Of a stretch of DNA of 30,677 nucleotides, positions 24,093-30,677 are shown piece by piece (the stretch's first letter is position 1; each line of letters starts with the position of its first letter). The notes under the pieces were generated by a model. It saw nothing but the letters and a program-made list of their open reading frames with translations. It had not been told where the DNA came from and did not search any database. The stretch covers positions 1-30,677 of the forward strand of contig DFDT01000063.1 of NCBI GenBank assembly GCA_002368865.1, read 5' to 3'. The stretch is from Lachnospiraceae bacterium UBA3821. Lineage in GTDB: Bacteria > Bacillota > Clostridia > Lachnospirales > Lachnospiraceae. Position numbers and translations under genes: made by a program.

Positions 24093-24154
24093 AGAACAAG
24101 GAACGACTACTGGATATAATAAAGCCATAAAAAAGAAAACAGGAGGACTTAAAT

Positions 24155-24460
24155 ATGTCTGCTATCAGTGTTAATAAAAACAATTTCAATCAAGAGGTTT
24201 TGAACTCGGACAAGCCCGTCCTGATGGATTTCTGGGCTCCCTGGTGTGGTCCTTGCCGCATGGTAGTTCCTCTGGTAGAGGAGATTGCCAAGGAGCGCTC
24301 CGATATCAAGGTTGTTAAAATTAATGTGGATGAGGAACAGGAACTGGCTATGCAGTTCGGTGTGATGAGCATACCCACTCTGGTGGTTATGAAGAACGGA
24401 AAGATTGTCAATCAAGTCACCGGTGCCAGACCTAAGGCTCAGATTCTCGCCATGCTGTAA
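24155..24460 (+). CDS. trxA: Thioredoxin
   Basis: A 101-residue thioredoxin with the active site WCGPC (Cys31, Cys34), the fold element [12 protein letters not shown], and the cis-proline [12 protein letters not shown]. Normal length for cytosolic thioredoxins; no signal peptide. AGGAGG lies before the ATG. Encoded between two rhodaneses, it may reduce protein persulfides or recharge the rhodanese active sites. No thioredoxin reductase gene is next to it; the CoA-disulfide reductase downstream is a different branch. Confidence 0.95.
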   Translation: MSAISVNKNNFNQEVLNSDKPVLMDFWAPWCGPCRMVVPLVEEIAKERSDIKVVKINVDEEQELAMQFGVMSIPTLVVMKNGKIVNQVTGARPKAQILAML

Positions 24461-24472
24461 GGAGTTGCAAAG

Positions 24473-24793
24473 ATGAGATTCTTCGATTTTATGAAAGGCC
24501 CTGACATCAATCAGGGTGTCAAAGAATATAGCACTACGGATGGCGCAGTCCTGCTGGATGTTCGCACCCCCGACGAATACCGGCAGGGGCATATCCCCGG
24601 CAGTAAAAATGTTCCTTTGCAGTCCATTAGCAAAGTGGCTGGCATGATTGACAATAAATCTACCCCCATTTTTGTTCATTGTCTCAGCGGTGCAAGAAGC
24701 CGTCAGGCAGCTGCTATTTTGAAGCAGATGGGTTATACCAATGTGAAAAACATAGGCGGAATTTCCGCTTATGCAGGAAAGGTGGAACGATAA
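24473..24793 (+). CDS. Cytoplasmic rhodanese-domain protein
   Basis: A 106-residue single-domain rhodanese with the conserved VLLDVRTPDEYRQGHIPGS and the active-site loop CLSGARS (Cys70). It has no signal peptide. AAGGAG lies 10 bp before the ATG; the gene begins 12 bp after trx and ends 1 bp before the next gene's start codon, so the operon is tight. It likely passes sulfane sulfur between persulfides, thioredoxin and the next enzyme. Secure family call. Confidence 0.93.
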   Translation: MRFFDFMKGPDINQGVKEYSTTDGAVLLDVRTPDEYRQGHIPGSKNVPLQSISKVAGMIDNKSTPIFVHCLSGARSRQAAAILKQMGYTNVKNIGGISAYAGKVER

Positions 24794-24794
24794 T

Positions 24795-26486
24795 ATGAAA
24801 GTTGTCATTGTAGGCGGTGTGGCAGGCGGTGCTACCGCTGCCGCCCGTATTCGCAGACTGAATGAGCAGGCAGAAATCGTAGTTTTTGAGCGCTCGGGGT
24901 ATATCTCCTATGCCAACTGTGGTCTGCCATACTATATCGGTGATGTGATTACCGATCGGTCGGATCTGACCCTCCAGACCCCGGAAAGCTTCTTCTCCCG
25001 GTTCCATGTAAACATGAAGGTACGTCATGAGGTCACGGCTATCCATCCCGAAAAAAAAGAAGTTACCGTGAAAAATCTGGAAACCGGTGAGGAGTTCAAG
25101 GAGAGCTATGACAAGCTGATTCTCTCTCCCGGAGCCAAGCCTACCCAGCCCCGGCTTCCCGGTGTAGGTCTTGATAAGCTGTTTACCCTGCGCACTGTTG
25201 AAGATACCTTCTGCATCAAGGATTACATCAATGCAAACCATCCCAAATCCGCTGTACTGGCAGGTGGTGGCTTCATTGGATTGGAGCTGGCAGAAAACCT
25301 GCGAGAGCTGGGGATGGATGTCACCATTGTCCAGCGTCCAAAACAGCTTATGAATCCCTTTGATGCCGATATGGCTTCTTTCATCCATAATGAAATGCGC
25401 AAGCACAGTGTAAAGCTGGCACTTGGTCATACCGTAGAAGGGTTTGAGGAAAGGGACGGCGGCGTGGATGTGCTGCTGAAAGACGAACAGCCTCTCCATG
25501 CGGATATGGTAATCCTGGCCATTGGTATTTCTCCCGAAACCACCCTTGCAAAGGATGCCGGGTTGGAACTGGGCATTAAAGGAAGTATTGTGGTCAATGA
25601 CCGGATGGAGACTTCCGTTCCCGATATCTACGCCGTGGGCGACGCCGTGCAGGTGAAGCACTTCGTCACCGGGCAGGATGTGCTGCTCTCCCTGGCCGGC
25701 CCCGCCAACAAGCAGGGCCGCATCGCGGCGGACAACATCTGCGGCGGCGACAGCCATTATACGGGCAGCCAAGGCAGCAGTGTCATCAAGATCTTTGGCA
25801 TGACTGCCGCTACTACCGGCGTAAATGAGACCAACGCCAGAAAAACAGGGCTGGATGTTGATACGGTTATCCTGTCGCCCATGAGCCATGCAGGTTACTA
25901 CCCCGGCGGGAAAGTCATGACAATGAAGGTGGTCTTTGAAAAGGCGACTTATCGCCTGCTGGGTGCGCAGATCGTGGGCTATGAAGGTGTGGATAAGCGC
26001 ATTGATGTGCTGGCCACCGCTATCCGGGCAGGAATGAAAGCCACGGAACTGAAGGATCTGGATCTGGCCTACGCACCGCCTTATTCCTCTGCGAAAGACC
26101 CGGTAAATATGGCTGGCTTTATGGTTGAGAATATCGCAAACGGTGTTCTGAAACAATGGCATCTGGAAGATGCAGATCGTCTTCCTCGTGACGGAAGCGT
26201 AACTCTGTTGGACACCCGCACTGTGGAAGAATTCACACACGGACACATTGACGGCTTCTTTAACATCCCGGTGGACGAGCTGCGGGAGCGGCTGGGTGAG
26301 CTGGACAAGCGTAAGCCTGTCTGCGTCATCTGTCAGAGCGGTCTGCGCAGCTACATTGCCTGTCGTATCCTGGCCGGAAACGGCTTTGACTGCTATAACT
26401 TCTCCGGCGGCTTCCGGTTCTATGATGCTGTGACCAATGATCGCTGTCTCATTGAATCGGCTACCGCCTGCGGCATGGACAAATAA
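24795..26486 (+). CDS. CoA-disulfide reductase with C-terminal rhodanese domain
   Basis: A 563-residue flavoprotein. The N-terminus has the FAD Rossmann motif GGVAGGATAAARIRRL and the single redox Cys42 in SYANCGLPYY, typical of CoA-disulfide/polysulfide reductases. A second Rossmann region (VLAGGGFIGLELAENLRELG) binds NAD(P)H and a third holds FAD (DIYAVGDAV). The dimerisation domain follows, and a rhodanese domain sits at the end (LLDTRTVEEF, CQSGLRS). Fused enzymes of this type reduce CoA-persulfide or polysulfide with NADH. ATG at 24795 follows the rhodanese stop closely. The interval about 25620-25760 has visibly higher G+C third positions than its flanks. Confidence 0.93.
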   Translation: MKVVIVGGVAGGATAAARIRRLNEQAEIVVFERSGYISYANCGLPYYIGDVITDRSDLTLQTPESFFSRFHVNMKVRHEVTAIHPEKKEVTVKNLETGEEFKESYDKLILSPGAKPTQPRLPGVGLDKLFTLRTVEDTFCIKDYINANHPKSAVLAGGGFIGLELAENLRELGMDVTIVQRPKQLMNPFDADMASFIHNEMRKHSVKLALGHTVEGFEERDGGVDVLLKDEQPLHADMVILAIGISPETTLAKDAGLELGIKGSIVVNDRMETSVPDIYAVGDAVQVKHFVTGQDVLLSLAGPANKQGRIAADNICGGDSHYTGSQGSSVIKIFGMTAATTGVNETNARKTGLDVDTVILSPMSHAGYYPGGKVMTMKVVFEKATYRLLGAQIVGYEGVDKRIDVLATAIRAGMKATELKDLDLAYAPPYSSAKDPVNMAGFMVENIANGVLKQWHLEDADRLPRDGSVTLLDTRTVEEFTHGHIDGFFNIPVDELRERLGELDKRKPVCVICQSGLRSYIACRILAGNGFDCYNFSGGFRFYDAVTNDRCLIESATACGMDK

Positions 26487-26490
26487 ACAA

Positions 26491-26535
26491 CCGCCGCATC
26501 TCTCCAACAATTTTGGTAGAGATGCGGCGGATTTT
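26491..26535. terminator. Terminator after the sulfur operon
   Basis: CCGCCGCATCTCT (26491-26503) and AGAGATGCGGCGG (26518-26530) are perfect 13-bp arms, followed by ATTTT. It lies between convergent operons and may serve both. Confidence 0.85.
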
Positions 26536-26579
26536 CATCCTCTGACTGCAGCAAACATTTCAAACATCTGAATCACACT

Positions 26580-27335
26580 TTACCCCAAAAAGAAATCACT
26601 GACCAGCATCACACAGAATCCGGCCAGGAGCGCATAGGTTGCTCCGGTCTCGCTGCCGTGGGCATGGGTTTCGGGAATCATTTCATCACTGATGACATAG
26701 AGCATGGTTCCTCCCGCAAAGGCCAGAGCAAAGGGGAGAATGGCCGAAGCAATGCTTACGGCCCAATATCCCAGAAGCGTACCGACGACTTCGATCAGTC
26801 CGGTCACCATGGCGCAGACAAAGGTTTTTACCGGGGATACGCCTGCTGCCAGCATGGGCGCAATGATCACCATGCCTTCGGGGATGTTCTGCAGGGCGAT
26901 ACCGCAGGCGATCATCATCGCCTGCGCCGTGTCTTCACTTCCAAAGCTGACACCGGCGGCAATCCCCTCCGGCAGATTATGGATCGCGATGGCTGTGACA
27001 AACAGCAATACCTTGTCAAGGTTGGTGCTGCGGTGTGTTTCCGTATCGGTTCCCACCAGCTTATGCAGGTGGGGAACCAGCTTATCAATGAGATTCAGGC
27101 ACACCGCCCCAGTAAAGATCCCGATGATGGAAACGAGGATCCCATGGGTTCCGCCATAATTGAGAGATGGCAGAATCAGTCCCAGTACAGCCGCAGACAG
27201 CATAACACCTGCCGCAAAGGACAGCACTATGTCGGAGAATTTGTGGGAGATATTCCGAAAGACAAAGCCAATGAGACTTCCAAAAATGGTCGCGCCCCCC
27301 ACGCCGAGGGCGGTGAGCAATACGATTTTCATCAT
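26580..27335 (-). CDS. ZIP family metal transporter
   Basis: From ATG 27335 a 251-residue membrane protein with about eight hydrophobic segments. The ZIP metal-binding helices are clear: AIAIHNLPEGIAAGVSFG and IALQNIPEGMVIIAPMLAAG. A His/Asp-containing loop precedes them (HLHKLVGTDTETHRSTN). ZIP proteins import zinc, iron or manganese. The start follows the Crp/Fnr gene's stop by 16 bp; no good ribosome site precedes ATG 27335 or ATG 27332. A longer GTG start at 27389 would overlap the regulator gene and is less likely. Same strand as the regulator, probably one operon. Confidence 0.88.
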   Translation of the reverse strand: MMKIVLLTALGVGGATIFGSLIGFVFRNISHKFSDIVLSFAAGVMLSAAVLGLILPSLNYGGTHGILVSIIGIFTGAVCLNLIDKLVPHLHKLVGTDTETHRSTNLDKVLLFVTAIAIHNLPEGIAAGVSFGSEDTAQAMMIACGIALQNIPEGMVIIAPMLAAGVSPVKTFVCAMVTGLIEVVGTLLGYWAVSIASAILPFALAFAGGTMLYVISDEMIPETHAHGSETGATYALLAGFCVMLVSDFFLG

Positions 27336-27351
27336 CAACGATACAGGTCTT

Positions 27352-28011
27352 CTATGTATTAGAAAGTTCCTGCAATCTCCTTTCTTCACAAATCTCCACG
27401 GTGCCCCGCGCCAGCTTCACCATACCCTCGTTCTGGAAATAGCGAAGCATTCGGGTAACTACCTCACGGGCGGTGCCCATGTGGCCCGCAATGGTTTCAT
27501 GGGTAATCTTGAGGATGTTTGTTTCCTCTAAGCTGCATTCCTCCAGCAGAAATTCTGCCAGCCTTTTATCAAAGCTTTTCCACATGATCTGCTCCATGAG
27601 CCACATAACCTCAGAAAAACGGGTAGCCATAATTTCGTTGGTAAAATTAGCTACCACAGCAGACTCTTTCATAATGCGCTGATAAGTGTCAGCAGAAATA
27701 ACCCACATCGTGGTATCCTTCTGCGCCTCAATGGTGATCTCAAACTGAATGCTGTTCATCATACAGGAGGCGGAAAACAGGCAAATATCCCGATCAAACA
27801 AACGATAGAGGCTAATCTCCCGTCCTTCATCGGAAAGAATATAGGCACGAAGCTGTCCGCTTCTTACCAGCAGAAGACCGGTACACTCCACAGTTCCGTT
27901 GTGAATCAAAGTCCCTTTGTCCACTTTTCGTAAAACTGCATTTTGCTCCAAAATCTGCTGCTGGGTCGGTGTCAGTTTGTTCCAAATTGGAAAATAGGAT
28001 GAAAAATCCAT
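27352..28011 (-). CDS. Crp/Fnr family transcriptional regulator
   Basis: A 219-residue regulator with an N-terminal cyclic-nucleotide-like beta barrel (LLLVRSGQLRAYILSDEG, REISLYRLFDRDICLFSASC) and a C-terminal HTH (ETIAGHMGTAREVVTRMLRY). AGGAGG lies 8 bp before the ATG at 28011; the frame open further upstream is antisense to the DUF134 gene and rejected. It lacks the N-terminal iron-sulfur cysteines of FNR, but the CLFSASC pair in the sensor barrel could be redox-active (inference). It is divergent from the DUF134-NifX gene and shares a promoter palindrome with it, so likely autoregulates and controls the redox genes. Confidence 0.92.
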   Translation of the reverse strand: MDFSSYFPIWNKLTPTQQQILEQNAVLRKVDKGTLIHNGTVECTGLLLVRSGQLRAYILSDEGREISLYRLFDRDICLFSASCMMNSIQFEITIEAQKDTTMWVISADTYQRIMKESAVVANFTNEIMATRFSEVMWLMEQIMWKSFDKRLAEFLLEECSLEETNILKITHETIAGHMGTAREVVTRMLRYFQNEGMVKLARGTVEICEERRLQELSNT

Positions 28012-28035
28012 GGGTACACCTCCTTGAATACACAT

Positions 28036-28101
28036 AGTATAAAATGATTTATAGCATATGTCAATAATTCCGTTGACATATAGGAAAAGGAGATGTACAA
28101 T
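28036..28101. promoter_or_regulatory. Facing divergent promoters sharing a TATGTCAA-N8-TTGACATA palindrome
   Basis: Minus strand: TTGACA (28064-28059), 17-bp spacer, TATACT (28041-28036), driving the Crp/Fnr gene. Plus strand: TTGACA (28073-28078), 17-bp spacer, TACAAT (28096-28101), driving DUF134-NifX. The two -35 boxes form the arms of a perfect inverted repeat, TATGTCAA (28057-28064), 8 bp, TTGACATA (28073-28080). A bound regulator would affect both at once. Confidence 0.8.
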
Positions 28102-28146
28102 GGTCGCATAAATGGCATATGCCGCAAATAATATGGAGGTGAATCT

Positions 28147-28917
28147 ATGCCAAGACCGAGAAAATGCAGAAAAGTTTGTTGTTTGCCGGATAATGATGGT
28201 TTTGTTCCGGTTCGTGGCGGCGAGGAACTGACTCCCATTGTCCTGAATGTGGATGAGTATGAATCCATTCGCCTGATTGACCGTGAAGGTTTTTCTCAGG
28301 AGAAATGCGGAGAATATATGCGTATTGCCAGAACAACGGTTCAGCAGATTTATGCAGCTGCCCGCAAAAAACTGGCCGATGCGCTGGTTGAGGGACTTCC
28401 TCTGCGAATCGAGGGAGGGGATTTTACACTCTGCAGTGGAAACAGCGCAGCCTACGGGTGCAAAAATTGCTATCAGCAAAAAATCCATCCGATGCACGAA
28501 AAACCGAAAGGAGATAATATTATGAGAATTGCAGTCACTTATGAAAACGGAGAAATCTTTCAGCACTTCGGTCACACCGAACAGTTTAAAATCTACGATG
28601 TGGAAGATGGAAAAATCATTTCGTCTGAGGTTGTGGATGCTGGCGGCAGCGGACATGGTGCACTGGCAGGCGTCCTGAGTGCACTGAAGGTGGATGCCCT
28701 GATCTGCGGCGGTATTGGCGGCGGTGCCCAGATGGCACTGAGCGATGTGGGTATCCGGCTTTATGGTGGTGTTTCCGGCAACGCTGATGTAGCAGCAGAA
28801 GCACTGGCAGCAGGCAAGCTGGACTTCAACCCCAATGTCCGGTGTGATCATCACGACCACCATGGGGAAGGTCACTCTTGCGGTTCCCACGGCTGCGGCC
28901 ATCACTCCTGCGACTGA
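28147..28917 (+). CDS. DUF134-NifX/NifB-type fusion protein with His/Cys tail
   Basis: A 256-residue protein. Residues 1-110 are DUF134: MPRPRKCRKVCCLPD, a sigma-like HTH (EYESIRLIDREGFSQEKCGE) and a Cys motif (CSGNSAAYGCKNC). Residues 126-235 are a dinitrogenase Fe-Mo cofactor/NifX-type domain (MRIAVTYENGEIFQHFGHTE, CGGIGGGAQMALSDVGI). The tail (DHHDHHGEGHSC then GSHGCGHHSCD) is a dense metal-binding sequence. GGAGG lies 7 bp before the ATG. AAAGGAG and an in-frame ATG at 28522 could also start a stand-alone NifX part. It probably senses or carries metal or an iron-sulfur cluster and binds DNA. Confidence 0.88.
   Translation: MPRPRKCRKVCCLPDNDGFVPVRGGEELTPIVLNVDEYESIRLIDREGFSQEKCGEYMRIARTTVQQIYAAARKKLADALVEGLPLRIEGGDFTLCSGNSAAYGCKNCYQQKIHPMHEKPKGDNIMRIAVTYENGEIFQHFGHTEQFKIYDVEDGKIISSEVVDAGGSGHGALAGVLSALKVDALICGGIGGGAQMALSDVGIRLYGGVSGNADVAAEALAAGKLDFNPNVRCDHHDHHGEGHSCGSHGCGHHSCD
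28511..28524 (+). promoter_or_regulatory. Internal ribosome site before codon 126 of DUF134-NifX
   Basis: AAAGGAG ends 8 bp before an in-frame ATG (28522-28524) that starts exactly at the NifX domain. It could yield a separate 131-residue NifX protein from the same gene. Confidence 0.45.
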
Positions 28918-28922
28918 AATAG

Positions 28923-28951
28923 GTGATTAAGTCACGGAATATGTGTCGTGA
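28923..28951. promoter_or_regulatory. GTGATTAAGTCAC palindrome and TCACG repeat before the rubredoxin gene
   Basis: GTGATTAAGTCAC (28923-28935) matches the palindrome at 24080-24092 with two differences. TCACG (28932-28936) is also repeated inverted as CGTGA (28947-28951). It lies about 37 bp before the start of the next gene. Confidence 0.4.
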
Positions 28952-28987
28952 TTTGATAAAATATAGATAAAGGAGGCGGTAAAACCT

Positions 28988-29617
28988 ATGAAACAATATG
29001 TTTGCGGCATTTGTGGATATATTCACGATGAAGCTGTCGGTGGCAAGTGGGAAGACCTACCTGCCGATTGGAAGTGTCCTGTCTGTAAAGCAGGCAAAGA
29101 CGCTTTCAAACCCAAAGAAGAAAAAACAGCGTCCCAGGAGGTCCTTGAAAAGCCCCATGTGGACAAGGAACTCTCTCTCATGGAAATGAGCATCATTTGC
29201 TCCAATCTGGCCCGTGGCTGCGAAAAGCAGTATCTGCCCCAGCAGGCAGATGATTTCAGAAAACTGGCAGAGTTCTTCAGAAGCAAGGCTGCGCCCGTCG
29301 AGGAGGCCAGCACAGCCAAGCTGCTGGAACTCATTGACAAGGATTTGTCTGTAGGGTATCCCTATGGCAATGCTATAGCCGGTGAAAAGCCTGATCGGGG
29401 TGGTCTGCGCTGTCAGGTGTGGAGTGAAAAGGTTACCCGAATGCTCCAATCTCTGCTGACTCGATATGAATCTGAGGGAGACAAGATGTTGGAAAACACC
29501 GGTGTCTGGGTTTGCACGGTCTGTGGTTTTGTCTATGTTGGTGACATAGCTCCGGAGCTATGTCCGGTGTGTAAGGTTCCCAGTTGGAAATTTGAAAAAA
29601 TGGAAGGGAGGGCATAA
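28988..29617 (+). CDS. Double-rubredoxin protein with helical middle domain
   Basis: A 209-residue protein. A full rubredoxin lies at residues 4-45 ([15 protein letters not shown], then [13 protein letters not shown]; Cys6, 9, 30, 33). The middle (about 55-165) is helical ([46 protein letters not shown]) and lacks the ExxH di-iron motif of rubrerythrin. A short rubredoxin-like domain ends it ([24 protein letters not shown]). Rubredoxins transfer single electrons to peroxide or superoxide reductases. AAAGGAGG lies before the ATG. It ends 2 bp before the next ATG, so both are co-translated. Confidence 0.85.
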   Translation: MKQYVCGICGYIHDEAVGGKWEDLPADWKCPVCKAGKDAFKPKEEKTASQEVLEKPHVDKELSLMEMSIICSNLARGCEKQYLPQQADDFRKLAEFFRSKAAPVEEASTAKLLELIDKDLSVGYPYGNAIAGEKPDRGGLRCQVWSEKVTRMLQSLLTRYESEGDKMLENTGVWVCTVCGFVYVGDIAPELCPVCKVPSWKFEKMEGRA

Positions 29618-29619
29618 CT

Positions 29620-30677
29620 ATGGCTGAAAAATATGCAGTAAGAAATCTTCGCTTATGTACCAAGGATTGCCTTTGCCTCTATGTCTGCCCAACCGGAGCG
29701 ACTGATACAGAGAACAGCATCATTGATCCTGAAAAGTGTATCGGCTGCGGTGCCTGTGCCGAAGCCTGTCCATCCTCTGCAATCTCTATGGTTCCAAAGG
29801 AACTGCCGCCGCAGCAGCCGAAAGAAGAAAAAGTTGTCGAAGCACTTCGTGGCTTAGTTCAAAGCAAAGCCAATGCAGAGAACATTGCTTCGCAGCTTCC
29901 TGATGTCTTGAGCGTCGCTGTGGAAAAATCCTCTCGCCTGATGGCGGAGGATCTGTGCAGAGAAGCCGGCTTTATGCTGCCTCAGAGCAGCAACACCAGA
30001 TCGTTTCTGGAAAGTATTAAAACGTATCCCGGCATTCCTGTGGATGCTGTGGAATCCCTGTTAAAAAACATTCAATTCAATGAAAAAAAGGAGGAAAAGA
30101 AAATGGAAAAGTGGAAATGCTCTGTCTGCGGCTATATTCATGAAGGCCCCATGACCCCTGATTTCAAGTGCCCTGTCTGCAAGCAGCCCGCCGACAAGTT
30201 TGTGAAGATCGAAGAAGCAGCCCCTGCGAAGAACCCCTATGCCGGTACCAAGACGGAGAAGAACCTGTGGGAAGCCTTTGCCGGTGAGAGTCAGGCCCGG
30301 AACAAGTACACCTACTTCGCCTCCGTCGCCAAGAAGGCCGGCTACGAGCAGATCGCCGCGCTGTTCCTGCACACCGCTGAGAACGAGAAGGAACACGCCA
30401 AGCTGTGGTTCAAGGCTCTGGGCGAGCTGGGCGATACTGCCGAGAACCTGCTCCATGCTGCTGAAGGTGAGAACGCCGAGTGGACGGATATGTATGACCG
30501 CATGGCTCGTGAAGCTGATGAGGAGGGATTCCATGATCTGGCTGAACAGTTCCGTGGCGTAGCTGCCATTGAGAAGATGCACGAGGAGCGCTACCGCAAG
30601 CTTTTGAGCAACGTGGAGACCATGCAGGTGTTTGAGAAGAGCGGCGTTACCATCTGGGAGTGCCGTAACTGCGGACA
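29620..30677 (+). CDS. Ferredoxin-rubredoxin-rubrerythrin open frame (3' end outside window)
   Basis: The frame is open from ATG 29620 to the end with no stop. Residues 1-65 are a two-cluster ferredoxin-like domain: [12 protein letters not shown] (unusual spacing) and [12 protein letters not shown]. Residues 66-160 are a helical linker. From residue 162 comes a reverse-rubrerythrin layout: rubredoxin ([19 protein letters not shown]) then a di-iron ferritin-like domain ([39 protein letters not shown]), and a second rubredoxin beginning at WECRNCG. AAGGAGG 8 bp before an in-frame ATG (30103) may start a separate rubrerythrin. Role: peroxide reduction in anaerobes, inferred from family. Confidence 0.88.
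   Translation, partial: MAEKYAVRNLRLCTKDCLCLYVCPTGATDTENSIIDPEKCIGCGACAEACPSSAISMVPKELPPQQPKEEKVVEALRGLVQSKANAENIASQLPDVLSVAVEKSSRLMAEDLCREAGFMLPQSSNTRSFLESIKTYPGIPVDAVESLLKNIQFNEKKEEKKMEKWKCSVCGYIHEGPMTPDFKCPVCKQPADKFVKIEEAAPAKNPYAGTKTEKNLWEAFAGESQARNKYTYFASVAKKAGYEQIAALFLHTAENEKEHAKLWFKALGELGDTAENLLHAAEGENAEWTDMYDRMAREADEEGFHDLAEQFRGVAAIEKMHEERYRKLLSNVETMQVFEKSGVTIWECRNCG
30087..30105 (+). promoter_or_regulatory. Strong internal ribosome site before the rubrerythrin ATG
   Basis: AAGGAGG (30088-30094) is 8 bp before ATG 30103-30105 inside the frame that starts at 29620, at the exact start of the rubredoxin domain. This suggests that the ferredoxin-like and rubrerythrin parts may be made both fused and separate. 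Confidence 0.6.

Noticed and set aside
24714..26510. 598-codon minus-strand open frame
   Set aside because: Antisense shadow of the CoA-disulfide reductase-rhodanese gene, produced by its codon bias; no start signal or recognisable motif.
28012..28905. N-terminal extension of the Crp/Fnr frame
   Set aside because: It lies antisense to the DUF134-NifX gene; the family's normal start and an AGGAGG site fit ATG 28011.
1..30677. CRISPR array or tandem repeat array
   Set aside because: No set of regularly spaced direct repeats of 23-37 bp was seen; only the 9-bp pairs after lysS and guaA.

Overview
The window reads as the chromosome of a low-to-mid G+C anaerobic Clostridia (Oscillospirales-like gut Firmicute). 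Pointers are strong AGGAGG ribosome sites with frequent GTG/TTG starts, TmcAL, an SLH-type surface protein, AckA, rubredoxin/rubrerythrin proteins and a CoA-disulfide reductase-rhodanese. The genus is an inference. No rRNA, tRNA or CRISPR array was found.

Layout. (1) 1-747: 3' end of lysS. (2) 748-3935: a graveyard of mobile-element debris: two terminators, a twice-frameshifted HD-GYP remnant, an intact-looking APH-fold phosphotransferase, a sigma-like HTH gene and a MazF/PemK toxin cut after about 25 codons. (3) 3987-4721: a one-pass membrane protein whose terminator hairpin has been split by an insertion. (4) about 4742-17183: a 12.4 kb serine-recombinase element sitting in the loop of that terminator. 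The other half of the hairpin lies at 17186-17196 beside ackA. The element carries a broken large serine recombinase at the left and a broken mobC-relaxase module at the right. Between them is a one-direction cargo operon: HTH regulator, MalT-like STAND-LuxR regulator, DUF2442, lipoprotein, DUF4234, DUF3137, lipoprotein (broken), DUF3137, LemA, DUF3137 and a small two-TM protein. (5) 17211-23082: housekeeping genes: ackA and tmcAL divergent, DUF378, an SLH-domain protein, guaA. (6) 23083-23634: debris after guaA, a known island-insertion gene: a small Cys-rich protein and the last 26 codons of an SDR dehydrogenase. (7) 23694-30677: a redox and sulfur-handling cluster: rhodanese lipoprotein, thioredoxin, rhodanese, CoA-disulfide reductase-rhodanese, ZIP metal transporter, Crp/Fnr regulator, a DUF134-NifX fusion, a double-rubredoxin protein, and a ferredoxin-rubredoxin-rubrerythrin open frame that leaves the window.

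How they work together. The cargo operon looks like an envelope-associated unit: nearly every product has a TM segment or lipobox, and three DUF3137 paralogues surround LemA under a large signal-responsive ATPase regulator. It is the best candidate for an undescribed system here, although one lipoprotein gene is already broken and the element looks immobile. The redox cluster plausibly handles sulfane sulfur and oxidative stress, with the Crp/Fnr gene and the DUF134-NifX gene read from facing promoters that share a palindrome. All functions are inferred from sequence motifs read by eye; no database search was run.
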